A DNA stretch of 64,000 nt. It comes from Paraflavisolibacter caeni. Lineage in GTDB: Bacteria; Bacteroidota; Bacteroidia; Chitinophagales; Chitinophagaceae. The stretch is taken from the NCBI RefSeq assembly GCF_025628885.1, contig NZ_JAOTIF010000011.1:1-64000 (forward strand), written 5' to 3'. This document shows, piece by piece, positions 27,630 to 36,886 of this stretch (positions within the stretch are counted from its first letter, which is position 1; the number at the start of each line of letters is the position of its first letter). A program made the position numbers and the translations under genes. The notes below the pieces were generated by a model. That model saw only the letters and a program-made list of their open reading frames with translations. It was not told the origin of the DNA and searched no databases.

Positions 27630-28394
27630 ATGGAGCATTATAATATGAATCTCACACTTAAAGTGTGGCGTCAACCAAACAAAAACAGCGAGGGAAGATT
27701 TGAAACTTTTGATGTAAAGGACATCTCTTCCGAAATGTCTTTCCTGGAAATGTTCGATGTGCTCAATGAGCGCCTGATCAGCGAAGGAAATGATCCGATT
27801 GCATTTGACCATGACTGCCGTGAAGGTATTTGCGGTGCGTGCTCCATGCACATCAATGGTCGTCCGCATGGCCCATGGCATGCTACAACCACCTGCCAGT
27901 TGCACATGCGTGCCTTTAAAGATGGTGATACCATTGTGGTAGAACCCTGGAGGGCCAATGGTTTCCCAGTTATTAAAGACCTGGTTACCGACCGTACTTC
28001 TTTTGATCGTATTATCCAGGCAGGTGGATATATATCAGTAAATACTGGTAATGCGGTAGATGGTAATGCACTTCCTATTGAGAAAGATAAGGCTGATGCA
28101 TCCTTTGCCGCAGCAGCTTGTATTGGTTGCGGAGCCTGCGTTGCTGCCTGCAAAAATGCTTCTGCATCCCTGTTTGTTTCGGCAAAAGTGGCCCACCTGG
28201 CATTACTGCCACAAGGGGAGCCTGAACGTAAGAACCGTGTATTGAGTATGATCGCTCAAATGGATAATGAAGGATTTGGAAGCTGCACGTTCACTGGTGC
28301 TTGTGAGGCTGTTTGTCCAAAAGAAATCTCTGTAACTAATATTTCACGCATGCACAAGGATTATTTGTGGGCGGGATTGTCAACAGAGAAATAA
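27630..28394 (+). CDS. sdhB: Succinate dehydrogenase iron-sulfur subunit
   Basis: A 254-aa electron-transfer subunit. The [2Fe-2S] ferredoxin domain has [16 protein letters not shown] (about 69-84). The C-terminal helical domain has the [4Fe-4S] motif [11 protein letters not shown] (about 168-178) and the third-cluster Cys group [15 protein letters not shown] start at the internal ATG (27645, MNLTLKVW) is also possible. Last gene of the operon, followed by a terminator. Confidence 0.96.
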   Translation: MEHYNMNLTLKVWRQPNKNSEGRFETFDVKDISSEMSFLEMFDVLNERLISEGNDPIAFDHDCREGICGACSMHINGRPHGPWHATTTCQLHMRAFKDGDTIVVEPWRANGFPVIKDLVTDRTSFDRIIQAGGYISVNTGNAVDGNALPIEKDKADASFAAAACIGCGACVAACKNASASLFVSAKVAHLALLPQGEPERKNRVLSMIAQMDNEGFGSCTFTGACEAVCPKEISVTNISRMHKDYLWAGLSTEK

Positions 28395-28421
28395 AATAAA
28401 TAAGATTATTTTATGATAAAT

Positions 28422-28455
28422 AGAAGCTGGCTAAATGGCCAGCTTCTGTGTTTTT
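28422..28455 (+). terminator. Terminator of sdhCAB
   Basis: AGAAGCTGGC (28422-28431) pairs with GCCAGCTTCT (28438-28447) around a 6-base loop, then GTGTTTTT. It lies 28 bp after the sdhB stop. Confidence 0.85.
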
Positions 28456-28560
28456 GATGGAAATGAATTTATTTTGTATACTTGAGTGAAATGAAATATG
28501 GAATTGATAGAAAAATCATTTTGATCCATACCTAATGCCGCTTATACGGGATAAAAACTA

Positions 28561-31500
28561 TTGCTTTTGAAGTGTTGGGGCTGCATATTTTCGGTTCTTC
28601 TATTTATTCTCTTTGCGCAAAGCAGCAAGGCGCAAATGCCCTTTCAGCCAACAAAATCTTCCAATCTGCGGATCAAAAAGGTAGCAGTTACAAAGGACAG
28701 CATTGTTTTAGATGCGCTTAGCATTGTTCCTCAAACCTTTTCAGTTGTCAATATTAATGATAGCAGTTACCGGCTCGATTTTGTCAAGTCCGTTATTTAT
28801 TGGAAACATAAACCTGATGTTGATAGTATAACTGTTTCATACCGGGTATTTCCCTACCGGCTCAATTCAATTGTGCAGCGGGCCAACTTTGACAGTATCA
28901 TCAATAACACAGCTTTTGTGTTTGGAAGTACTGAGAAGGGAGGCCCGGAAAAAGGGATATTCAATTTTGGAAATATTCAATACAACGGCAGCTTTGGCCG
29001 GGGTATATCTTTTGGGAATAACCAGGATGCGGTTGTCAATTCCAATTTCAATTTACAATTAAATGGCTTACTTGGTGATAGTATTGAAATTGCCGCAGCG
29101 ATTACCGACAATAACATTCCCTTACAACCAGATGGCACTACGCAGCAGTTAAATGAATTTGACCAAGTGTTTTTGCAGTTTAGAAAGAAAGGATGGCAAT
29201 TAAACCTTGGTGATATTGATATCCGGCAAAGTGACCTTTATTTCCTGAACTTTTACAAACGGCTACAGGGTATATCTTTTCAGACTATCAATAAGGTTTC
29301 CAAACAGGTGGAATCTTCCACTTTGGTAAGTGGCTCGATTGCGAAAGGAAAGTTTACACGCAATGTTTTCCAGGGTCTTGAAGGTAACCAGGGGCCTTAC
29401 CGGCTTTCCGGGGCCAATAATGAGTTTTACTTCATTGTTCTTGCTGGTACAGAAAGGGTGTTTTTGGATGGAGAATTGTTGCAAAGAGGTGATGACCAGG
29501 ATTATGTGATCAACTATAATACCGCGGAAGTAACCTTTATGCCCAAGCGGATGATCACCAAAGATTCGCGCATCCAGATTGAATTTGAGTATGCAGACCG
29601 TAATTACCTGAATGCAAATTTGTATGTAAACCAGGCATTTGATATCAATCAAAAGTTGAAGTTCAGGGTTGGAGCTTATAGCAATAGTGATGCGAAAAAC
29701 TCCCAGATCAACCAGTCATTAAATGCAGATCAGAAACAATTTCTTTTCAACATTGGTGATAGCATACAAAACGCCTATTATCCAAGCGTGGGAATAGATT
29801 CATTTTCGACTGACAAAGTTTTATACGCTAAAGTATTCGATTCTACGGTATCTGTAGATTCCTTTTACCGGTATTCTACCGATCCGGCAGTGGCAAAATA
29901 TTCCCTTTCGTTCTCCGAAGTGGGCTCAGGCAGGGGGAGTTATGTACCAGATTTTGGTGGTATTAATGGGAAAGTTTTCCGATATGTTGGGGCCATCAAT
30001 GGCGTAAAACAAGGCAGTTATGAACCGGTGATGATCGTAGTAACGCCAAAAAAGCAGCAGCTGATCAGCGTGGGAACTGACTATGAGATCAACGCCCATA
30101 ATAAGCTGAAAACTGAATTTGCAGTCAGTAACTACGATGCGAATACCATTTCATCTAAAGATGGCGGGGATGATGCGGGTATTGCAGCAAAAATGCAATA
30201 CACCAATATTGGGGTTTTAAATAAGTCAAAAGAATTGCATCTAACAACAACTGTTGATTATGAGTATGTGCAGCAAATGTTCAGACCGCTGGAACGTTTG
30301 CGTTATGTAGAATTTTCCAGGGAATGGGGATTGCCATTGGTATTGCGGCCTGCTACAGAAAACATTTTCCGTTTTTCTACAGGTTTGAAGAACAAGGCCG
30401 GACAGTCGCTTTCGTACCAGTTAATGTCTTACCAACGAAGTGAACATTACCGTGGCTTGCAAAATAGTCTACGTCAGAATTCCAGTTGGAAAGAATGGTC
30501 TTTTCAAAACAGTGCTACTGTCACCAATTTTAATACTATTAATGACAAAGGGTATTATTTCAAGCCAGTAATCGATATCAGTAAGCTATTAAAGGAAATG
30601 GCAAACCTGAAACTTGGTTTCCGCTATGCCCTGGAAAAGAACCAGGTGCTAAACAAGATATTCGATACTTTATCTTTTACGAGCTTTTCGTTCGATACCT
30701 ATACTGCTTACTTAAAGACAGATGAAAGTAAAAAGAATAGATATGGGCTTAATTTTTTTACCCGGACAGATAAATATCCGTTAGGCAAACAGTTTGTAAA
30801 GGGTGACCGCAGCTTAAACATCAACCTGCAAGCAGAATTGCTGCAGAGAGACAAGCACCAGCTTTTATTCAATGCCACTTACCGCAAGTTGCAGGTTTAT
30901 AATAAAGCAGTGTCTAAAGAGGCTGATGACAGGACTATTTTAGGCAGAGCAGAGTACCTGATCAATGAATGGAAGGGTTTACTTACCGGTAATGTGTTGT
31001 ATGAGCTGGGAACAGGCCAGGAACAGAAGCGTGATTTCACCTATATAGAAGTTCCGGCGGGGCAGGGTGAGTATACCTGGAATGATTACGATGGAGATGG
31101 TGTGCAGGAGCTAAACGAATTTGAAGTGGCCCAGTTCCGTGACCAGGCAAAGTTTGTACGCATTCTGATCCCTACCAATGAGTTTATTAAAGCCAATTAT
31201 ACTACCCTGAATTATAACTTTACATTGAATCCTAAAGCTTGGGTTAATGATCCGGCCGCAAAGGGCTTTAAGAAGTTTATTTCCCGCCTGAATTTTCAGA
31301 CTTCCATGCAAAAAGCAAAAAAGTCTGTGGCAAAGGGAGACCTTGAAGCTAATCCATTTAAATATGACATCCAGGATACCGCTTTACTGACACAGAACAC
31401 ATCTTTTTTGAATACGCTTTCTTTTAATCGCTTTTCACCCAAATGGGGTTTAGACGTTTCTAATTTTTTAACTACAGCAAAGGCATTACTTACATATGGT

Positions 31501-32040
31501 TATGAAAGCCGACAAGTAAACGATTGGACCTTGAAGTTGCGCTGGCAAATAGGTAGGAGTTTCACACTGGATGCGGCTAACAGATATGGGTTGAATGCTT
31601 TGTACACGCCTTCATTTGAAAATAAAAATTACGAGATTGATATTGTCAGTTCGGAGCCCCGGCTAGGATTTATAAAAGGATCTGTGTTCAGGATTTTGGG
31701 TAGTTATAAGTTTGAAAAGAAAAACAATCATTCTGTATATGGTGGCGAGGAGTCGTTGTCACATTCGTTGAACCTTGATACCAAATATAATGTGTTGCAG
31801 AATAGTTCTGTTACTACGCGTATGACTTTCAACCAGATCAGGTACGATTATCCAACCAATACAACTGTTAGTTATATTATGCTGGATGGATTGCTGCCTG
31901 GGCAGAATTACCTATGGACAATTGATTATACCAAGCGGCTGCTGAATAATATAGAACTCAGTTTTCAATATGACGGGAGAAAGCCTGGTGAGGCGAGAAC
32001 GGTGCATACGGGGAGGGCTTCGTTAAGAGCTTTGTTTTAA
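28561..32040 (+). CDS. Large exported beta-rich surface/outer-membrane protein, unknown function
   Basis: An 1159-aa protein with a signal peptide (about 1-25, ending SSKAQ). The frame has no ATG at its start: a stop codon lies 9 bases upstream, and the first usable codons are TTG at 28561 or 28567. The segment DYVINYNTAEVTFMPKR then IQIEFEYADRNYLNANLY (about 317-355) recalls repeated segments of SprA-like surface proteins. About 842-853 is an EF-hand-like loop (DYDGDGVQELNE). The C-terminal 700 residues alternate aromatic strands as in a large outer-membrane beta-barrel, ending SLRALF. I do not recognise a characterised family; SprA-like kinship is a guess. Confidence 0.72.
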   Translation: MLLKCWGCIFSVLLFILFAQSSKAQMPFQPTKSSNLRIKKVAVTKDSIVLDALSIVPQTFSVVNINDSSYRLDFVKSVIYWKHKPDVDSITVSYRVFPYRLNSIVQRANFDSIINNTAFVFGSTEKGGPEKGIFNFGNIQYNGSFGRGISFGNNQDAVVNSNFNLQLNGLLGDSIEIAAAITDNNIPLQPDGTTQQLNEFDQVFLQFRKKGWQLNLGDIDIRQSDLYFLNFYKRLQGISFQTINKVSKQVESSTLVSGSIAKGKFTRNVFQGLEGNQGPYRLSGANNEFYFIVLAGTERVFLDGELLQRGDDQDYVINYNTAEVTFMPKRMITKDSRIQIEFEYADRNYLNANLYVNQAFDINQKLKFRVGAYSNSDAKNSQINQSLNADQKQFLFNIGDSIQNAYYPSVGIDSFSTDKVLYAKVFDSTVSVDSFYRYSTDPAVAKYSLSFSEVGSGRGSYVPDFGGINGKVFRYVGAINGVKQGSYEPVMIVVTPKKQQLISVGTDYEINAHNKLKTEFAVSNYDANTISSKDGGDDAGIAAKMQYTNIGVLNKSKELHLTTTVDYEYVQQMFRPLERLRYVEFSREWGLPLVLRPATENIFRFSTGLKNKAGQSLSYQLMSYQRSEHYRGLQNSLRQNSSWKEWSFQNSATVTNFNTINDKGYYFKPVIDISKLLKEMANLKLGFRYALEKNQVLNKIFDTLSFTSFSFDTYTAYLKTDESKKNRYGLNFFTRTDKYPLGKQFVKGDRSLNINLQAELLQRDKHQLLFNATYRKLQVYNKAVSKEADDRTILGRAEYLINEWKGLLTGNVLYELGTGQEQKRDFTYIEVPAGQGEYTWNDYDGDGVQELNEFEVAQFRDQAKFVRILIPTNEFIKANYTTLNYNFTLNPKAWVNDPAAKGFKKFISRLNFQTSMQKAKKSVAKGDLEANPFKYDIQDTALLTQNTSFLNTLSFNRFSPKWGLDVSNFLTTAKALLTYGYESRQVNDWTLKLRWQIGRSFTLDAANRYGLNALYTPSFENKNYEIDIVSSEPRLGFIKGSVFRILGSYKFEKKNNHSVYGGEESLSHSLNLDTKYNVLQNSSVTTRMTFNQIRYDYPTNTTVSYIMLDGLLPGQNYLWTIDYTKRLLNNIELSFQYDGRKPGEARTVHTGRASLRALF

Positions 32041-32075
32041 GGTTATAAATAACTAACTTTCCAAAAACTAATCTT

Positions 32076-32222
32076 ATGAGTTTAGGCTGGAATGAAATAT
32101 TGCTTATTATATGCATTTTCATTTTCATTATGATCATACCTGTTATAGTAGCGTATAAAATGGGAAAACAAAAAGGCCGGCTTCAAGAATTGGAAAGACA
32201 AAGGAACTTTGGAAATTATTAA
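32076..32222 (+). CDS. 48-aa single-span membrane protein
   Basis: A short ORF, 35 bp after the preceding gene and closed by a terminator hairpin 5 bases after its stop. It starts MSLGWNEILLIICIFIFIM. Residues 7-27 are a strong membrane span, and the tail KMGKQKGRLQELERQRNFGNY is basic and helical. Its clean placement between a gene end and a terminator suggests it is a real small gene, perhaps in one transcript with the upstream surface protein. Function unknown. Confidence 0.6.
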   Translation: MSLGWNEILLIICIFIFIMIIPVIVAYKMGKQKGRLQELERQRNFGNY

Positions 32223-32226
32223 AATT

Positions 32227-32266
32227 AAAAAGGAAAAGCCTCATTTGATTGAGGCTTTTCCTTTTT
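32227..32266. terminator. Bidirectional terminator, 16-bp perfect stem
   Basis: Bases 32227-32242 (AAAAAGGAAAAGCCTC) pair perfectly with 32251-32266 around an 8-base loop. T-runs occur on both strands. It serves the 48-aa gene (+) and ychF (-). Confidence 0.9.
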
Positions 32267-32300
32267 AATTTTATATTTATTAATCCTTCAGAATATTCGT

Positions 32301-33398
32301 TTAAACATTAAATCTGAAATGCATAACATCACCGTCCTTTACAATATATTCCCTTCCTTCAATCTTTAATCTACCGGCTTCGCGGCAGGCAGCTTCTGAA
32401 CCGTAGGTGATGAAATCGTTATAGGCGATTACTTCAGCTTTGATAAATCCTTTTTCAAAGTCGGTATGGATCACACTGGCAGCCTGTGGAGCCCTCCAGC
32501 CTTCGTGGATGGTCCAGGCGCGAACTTCCTGTACGCCGGCAGTGAAGTAGGTTTGGAGGTTCAATAATTTATAGGCAGAGCGGATCAGGCGGTTCAATGC
32601 CGGCTCTTTCATGCCATATTCTTCCATGAACATTTGCTGGTCTTCAGGATTCTCCATTTCTGAAATTTGTGCCTCTATGGAGTTGTTCATGATAATTACC
32701 TGCGCATTTTCACCTTTAACCGCTTCTTTCAAGGCTTCTGAATACTTGTTCCCGGTGTGCATGGAGGGTTCATCTACATTGGCAACATACAATACCGCTT
32801 TTTCGGTCAGTAGGAAAAGATCGGCAATAGCAGGGCGCTCTGCCGTGTTCAAGTCCAGTTCACGTATGCTTTTACCCTGCTCCAAGTGGGCTTTACAGCG
32901 TAGCAACACTTCCAGTTCGGCTTTAGCCTTAACATCAAATTTGGCTTGTTTTTCAACCCGGCTGATCTTTTTTTCTACGCTTTCCAGGTCTTTCAACTGT
33001 AACTCCGCGTCGATGATTTCCTTGTCACTAACAGGGTTAATTGCGCCTTCTTCGCGCAAAACGTTCTCATCTTCAAAGCAGCGGATCACGTGGATAATGG
33101 CATCTACTTCGCGGATATTGCCCAGGAACTTGTTGCCCAAGCCCTCACCCTTACTGGCACCTCTTACCAGTCCTGCGATATCTACAATTTCAATTTGTGT
33201 AGGTACAATACGATTGGGCTGAACCAATTCGGCTAGTTTAGCCAGACGTTCATCCGGAACATCAACCAGACCCACATTGGGTTCAATGGTGCAAAAACGA
33301 TAGTTGCTAGCCTGTGCCTTGGCACTGTTACTAACCGCGTTGAAGAGGGTAGATTTACCAACATTAGGAAGCCCTACGATACCTGCTTGTAAAGCCAT
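32301..33398 (-). CDS. ychF: Redox-regulated ATPase/GTPase YchF (OBG-like)
   Basis: A 365-aa P-loop protein of the Obg-HflX-like group that prefers ATP and associates with ribosomes. The P-loop GLPNVGKST is at about 8-16, followed by a coiled-coil insert (about 130-220) and the C-terminal TGS domain (TYFTAGVQEVRAWTIHEG, FEKGFIKAEVIAYND, GREYIVKDGDVMHFRFNV). The frame stays open to 33680, but the 94 extra residues are outside the family. A TATCTTTG box at 33451-33444 lies inside that extension, fixing the start at 33398. Confidence 0.96.
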   Translation of the reverse strand: MALQAGIVGLPNVGKSTLFNAVSNSAKAQASNYRFCTIEPNVGLVDVPDERLAKLAELVQPNRIVPTQIEIVDIAGLVRGASKGEGLGNKFLGNIREVDAIIHVIRCFEDENVLREEGAINPVSDKEIIDAELQLKDLESVEKKISRVEKQAKFDVKAKAELEVLLRCKAHLEQGKSIRELDLNTAERPAIADLFLLTEKAVLYVANVDEPSMHTGNKYSEALKEAVKGENAQVIIMNNSIEAQISEMENPEDQQMFMEEYGMKEPALNRLIRSAYKLLNLQTYFTAGVQEVRAWTIHEGWRAPQAASVIHTDFEKGFIKAEVIAYNDFITYGSEAACREAGRLKIEGREYIVKDGDVMHFRFNV

Positions 33399-33443
33399 AA
33401 ATAGTTTATAGTTTGTAGTTAATTGCTTTTTATATGAGCCGCG

Positions 33444-33451
33444 CAAAGATA
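33444..33451 (-). promoter_or_regulatory. -7 promoter box of ychF
   Basis: The minus strand reads TATCTTTG followed by C, an exact TAnnTTTG(C) match, 46 bases before the ATG at 33398. It excludes the longer reading of the ychF frame. Confidence 0.6.
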
Positions 33452-33555
33452 GGTATTCATTGCAGGTTATTTTTTTAAGGAAACGTTTAACTTCAGCGTT
33501 TGAATGCTCCGGATATAAATTAAATGTAATTCGTACTTCATAAATCGTAAATTTT

Positions 33556-35046
33556 ATGGCTTTAAGCAGAATATGGTCGGCTTTTATAATTGTGGCAGTT
33601 GTTGTAGCGGTTATAAGGTCTATTGCAGGTGATGAACAAATTTTCAGCCGGATGGTAGTTGGCAAAGCTGATGATCCCAATGATTCTGTTTCTTATGTGA
33701 TGATCGGGCAACCGGAGCAATCAGGTTATGCTTCAAAAGAAAGCTTTGTTAGTCAATTAGCAAGCTATGGTTATGTATTAAAAGATTCGGTGCAGCAGGC
33801 AAGTGTAGTGATTGCCGGTGATGAGGATCTTGCTGTTGTCAAAAATTTGAAAGCTGCGAATCCGGCTATCAAGGTGTATTCCTTCCGGTCCATTCAATAC
33901 AGGTTAACCAAGAAGGCTGATGGAATTATTGAAACCTGTAAGAGTGCAGTCAATATCTGCATTGGACTTATTGGTATTATGGCGCTCTTCATGGGATTTA
34001 TGAGTATAGCAGAAAAGGCAGGGGGGATCCGCTTGCTATCCAAAATCATAGGTCCGTTCTTTTCTAAATTATTTCCTGAAATCCCAAAAGGGCATCCAGC
34101 AATGGGACATATGATGATGAACTTCTCTGCAAACCTTTTGGGGCTTGATAATGCAGCCACACCATTCGGGTTGAAAGCTATGGAGAGTCTGCAGGAACTC
34201 AATCCTAAAAAAGATACCGCATCCAATGCACAAATTATGTTTCTATGCCTGCATGCCTCTGGTTTAACTTTGATCCCGGTAAGTATTATCGCCGCAAGGG
34301 CTGCATTGAAGTCGGGCAACCCGACTGATATTTTTGTGCCTTGTATGATTGCCACTTTTGTTGCTACTATGGCGGCTATGTTCATTGTTTCACTCAAACA
34401 AAAGATCAATTTATTGCAACCTGTGGTGCTTGGCTGGGTCGGTGGCTTATCTGCAATTATTGCTTTATTGGTAGTTTACCTGACTTCCCTCGATCTTCAC
34501 GGAGTGCAATCTTTTTCAAGTCTTTTAAGTAATGGATTGATCCTTACGATTTTTATACTTATCGTTTTAGGTGCATTGTATAAAAGAATCAATGTATTTG
34601 ATGCTTTCATTGATGGTGCCAAAGGCGGCTTTGAAACTGCTGTCCGTATTATCCCATATTTAGTAGGTATGCTGGCTGCCATCAGTTTACTACGCACCAG
34701 TGGGACATTTGATGTGATCATTAATGGGGCTAAGAGTTTATTTGCTGTTTTGGGTGCAGATACGAGATTCGTTGATGGTTTGCCTACTGCGTTGATCAAA
34801 CCATTAAGCGGAAGTGGCGCCAGGGGTATGATGATTGACACCATGAAAACTTTTGGTCCAGATTCATTTGCGGGCCGCCTTGCTTGTATTCTGCAAGGGT
34901 CTTCTGATACCACTTTTTATGTTGTGGCTGTTTACTTCGGAGCAGTGTCTATTAAAAATACACGTTATTCAATAGGTGCAATGTTGCTAGCCGACCTGAT
35001 AGGAATTTTAACTTCCATAGGTCTCTGTTATATGTTCTTTGGATAA
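33556..35046 (+). CDS. Fused SpmA-SpmB nucleoside-recognition (Gate) domain membrane protein with an inserted segment
   Basis: A 496-aa polytopic membrane protein. It combines an SpmA-like half (about 121-290, with FPEIPKGHPAMGHMMMNFSA and LGLDNAATPFGLKAM) and an SpmB-like half (about 320-496, with GAKGGFETAVRIIPYLVGMLA, IKPLSGSGARGMM and GSSDTTFYVVAVYFG). Both are Gate-domain modules named for spore maturation but widespread in non-sporulators; the role is probably transport of a small solute. Residues about 40-120 look like an insertion of a polar alpha/beta segment between TM1 (about 5-22) and TM2 (about 130-150). The start ATG is 8 bases after AATCGTAAATT. Confidence 0.86.
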   Translation: MALSRIWSAFIIVAVVVAVIRSIAGDEQIFSRMVVGKADDPNDSVSYVMIGQPEQSGYASKESFVSQLASYGYVLKDSVQQASVVIAGDEDLAVVKNLKAANPAIKVYSFRSIQYRLTKKADGIIETCKSAVNICIGLIGIMALFMGFMSIAEKAGGIRLLSKIIGPFFSKLFPEIPKGHPAMGHMMMNFSANLLGLDNAATPFGLKAMESLQELNPKKDTASNAQIMFLCLHASGLTLIPVSIIAARAALKSGNPTDIFVPCMIATFVATMAAMFIVSLKQKINLLQPVVLGWVGGLSAIIALLVVYLTSLDLHGVQSFSSLLSNGLILTIFILIVLGALYKRINVFDAFIDGAKGGFETAVRIIPYLVGMLAAISLLRTSGTFDVIINGAKSLFAVLGADTRFVDGLPTALIKPLSGSGARGMMIDTMKTFGPDSFAGRLACILQGSSDTTFYVVAVYFGAVSIKNTRYSIGAMLLADLIGILTSIGLCYMFFG

Positions 35047-35050
35047 ATTT

Positions 35051-35107
35051 AAAATACGAGGTACGAAGGACAAGATTATTGATTCTGTGCCTCGTATTTT
35101 CTTTTTT
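35051..35107. terminator. Bidirectional terminator with long loop
   Basis: AAAATACGAGGTAC (35051-35064) pairs with 35087-35100 (13 Watson-Crick pairs and one G-T), with a 22-base loop, followed by a T-run. It lies between the convergent SpmA-SpmB gene and the small OMP gene. Confidence 0.75.
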
Positions 35108-35550
35108 TATTTGATTGTAAACCTGATAGACAGACCTATTGCTGCTGGTTCAAAACTGAATTCCTTTACAAAGTTCAACTCCGGTTTCCAGTCAAGAGAC
35201 GCATTGATAGGTACATCCTGGAACTTGTAGTCAAGTCCAATTACGCCTTGACCTCCAAAATACCTATTATCACCAAAACCAACATAAGCACCGCCGCCAT
35301 AGAACCAGGTTAACCCTGCCGGCCCTGTTGGTTTATGTTTTTCGAGAAGCGCTCCTATAGCAAATGGATCACCAAAGGTTACCAATGCTTCCAGGGCGGT
35401 ACTGCCAAAAAAGTGCTTGAAAGAAATACCACTATTTAAGGTTGCATCGGCGCTGCTTATCCGAACGCCTACAGCTGTTTTGTAATCCTGTGCCTGAACA
35501 TAAAAGCCCATCATTAACAAAGTGAATAATATAAAGCCTTCTTTTTTCAT
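35107..35550 (-). CDS. Small outer-membrane beta-barrel-like protein
   Basis: A 147-aa protein with a signal peptide (about 1-21, ending YVQAQ). Short amphipathic strands rich in Gly and aromatics follow (WFYGGGAYVGFGDNRYFGG, VIGLDYKFQDVPINASLDWKP), and it ends ...IGLSIRFTIK, an aromatic-containing final strand. An upstream ATG at 35589 would add 13 residues before the signal peptide; MKKEGFILF at 35550 is preferred. It lies 46 bp downstream of nhaA on the same strand. Function unknown. Confidence 0.75.
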   Translation of the reverse strand: MKKEGFILFTLLMMGFYVQAQDYKTAVGVRISSADATLNSGISFKHFFGSTALEALVTFGDPFAIGALLEKHKPTGPAGLTWFYGGGAYVGFGDNRYFGGQGVIGLDYKFQDVPINASLDWKPELNFVKEFSFEPAAIGLSIRFTIK

Positions 35551-35596
35551 GACCAACAATTTGGCATCATAACGGAAAAGGCTACACAAATTGTAT

Positions 35597-36775
35597 TTAT
35601 AATGAGTTATTATTTTCAGCCCCCTGAGGAGTAAAATACAACGTGATCAACCCCAGTATGCAAGAAAAAAAAGAACCAGTAAGCACTGCGATTTTTGAAA
35701 ACTGTATTAATTCAATGTCTTTAAATGCAAGGTTTGATATAAAAATTGACATTGTAAAGCCTATGCCGGCAAGCATACCTGCGCCAAGCAAATGTTTCCA
35801 AGTAACCCGGTAGGGGAGGGCGCTCCATTTCGTACGTATCATTAGCCAGCTGAATAATATAATGCCTAGTGGTTTGCCAATCATTAAACCTAGTATGATG
35901 CCTAAATTATTTTTCCCAAGCATTTCTTGTTCCCAACCATCATGAAGTATCAGTCCTGTATTAGCCAGTGCAAAAATGGGAAGTATGAAAAATGATACGG
36001 GCTTGTGCAGAAACCGCTGTATGCGGTATGAAGGGTTGCTATCTTCATCTTTGGTAAAAGGAATAGCAAACGCTAATAAAACACCACTGATCGTTGCGTG
36101 AACCCCGGATTTCATCATGCAATACCACATGATCACACCCGGGACCAGGTAAAATATCAATTTATAAACTTTTAACCGGTTGAGCGCCAGCAATAAACCA
36201 AAAATGCCTAATGCAATGCCAAGGTATAACCATGAAATGCCAGTATTATAAAAGATCGCTATTGTCATTATAGCACCTAAGTCATCAATAATTGCTAAAG
36301 CTGTAAGAAACACTTTTAACCCATGAGGTATCCGGCTGCCCAGAATCGCCAACATACCTATAGCAAAAGCAATATCAGTGGCCATAGGAATGCCAAAGCC
36401 TGATTGGGTTTCTGTACCCTGATTGATCAAAAAGTGGATGGCAGCAGGAAATAACATGCCACCAACAGCTGCTGCAATAGGAAGCAGCGCATTTTTGATT
36501 TCATGTAATTCACCAACATATAGTTCACGCTCAATTTCCAGGCCTACCAACAAGAAAAAGATGGTCATTAAACCATCATTAATCCAATGTTCTATAGAAT
36601 AATTAAGATCGATGCCATCGAATGAAAAGTTGACATATTGATGCCAGAACTGAGTGTATGTAGAGCTTATTGGAGAATTTGCAATGATCAAAGACAGTAT
36701 CGTACATCCCAACAAAATAAAACCGCCAATTTTTTCACTATGGAAAAAAGCCCTAAACAACTTAGTTAATTTCAT
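35597..36775 (-). CDS. nhaA: Na+/H+ antiporter NhaA
   Basis: A 392-aa inner-membrane antiporter that exports sodium in exchange for protons. It shows about 11-12 hydrophobic segments, the conserved MATDIAFAIGML and the ion-binding double aspartate in LAIIDDLGAIMTIA. The length is normal for NhaA. The small OMP gene follows closely and may share its transcript. Confidence 0.95.
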   Translation of the reverse strand: MKLTKLFRAFFHSEKIGGFILLGCTILSLIIANSPISSTYTQFWHQYVNFSFDGIDLNYSIEHWINDGLMTIFFLLVGLEIERELYVGELHEIKNALLPIAAAVGGMLFPAAIHFLINQGTETQSGFGIPMATDIAFAIGMLAILGSRIPHGLKVFLTALAIIDDLGAIMTIAIFYNTGISWLYLGIALGIFGLLLALNRLKVYKLIFYLVPGVIMWYCMMKSGVHATISGVLLAFAIPFTKDEDSNPSYRIQRFLHKPVSFFILPIFALANTGLILHDGWEQEMLGKNNLGIILGLMIGKPLGIILFSWLMIRTKWSALPYRVTWKHLLGAGMLAGIGFTMSIFISNLAFKDIELIQFSKIAVLTGSFFSCILGLITLYFTPQGAENNNSL

Positions 36776-36886
36776 CCTCTACGGTTTTGAGTGAGCAAGT
36801 TAAATTGTTATAGGGAATTAAACGATTAGGAATACATAAGAACCCAGTGTAATTGCCATTAATAACTTGCAAGGATAAACTAAGTT

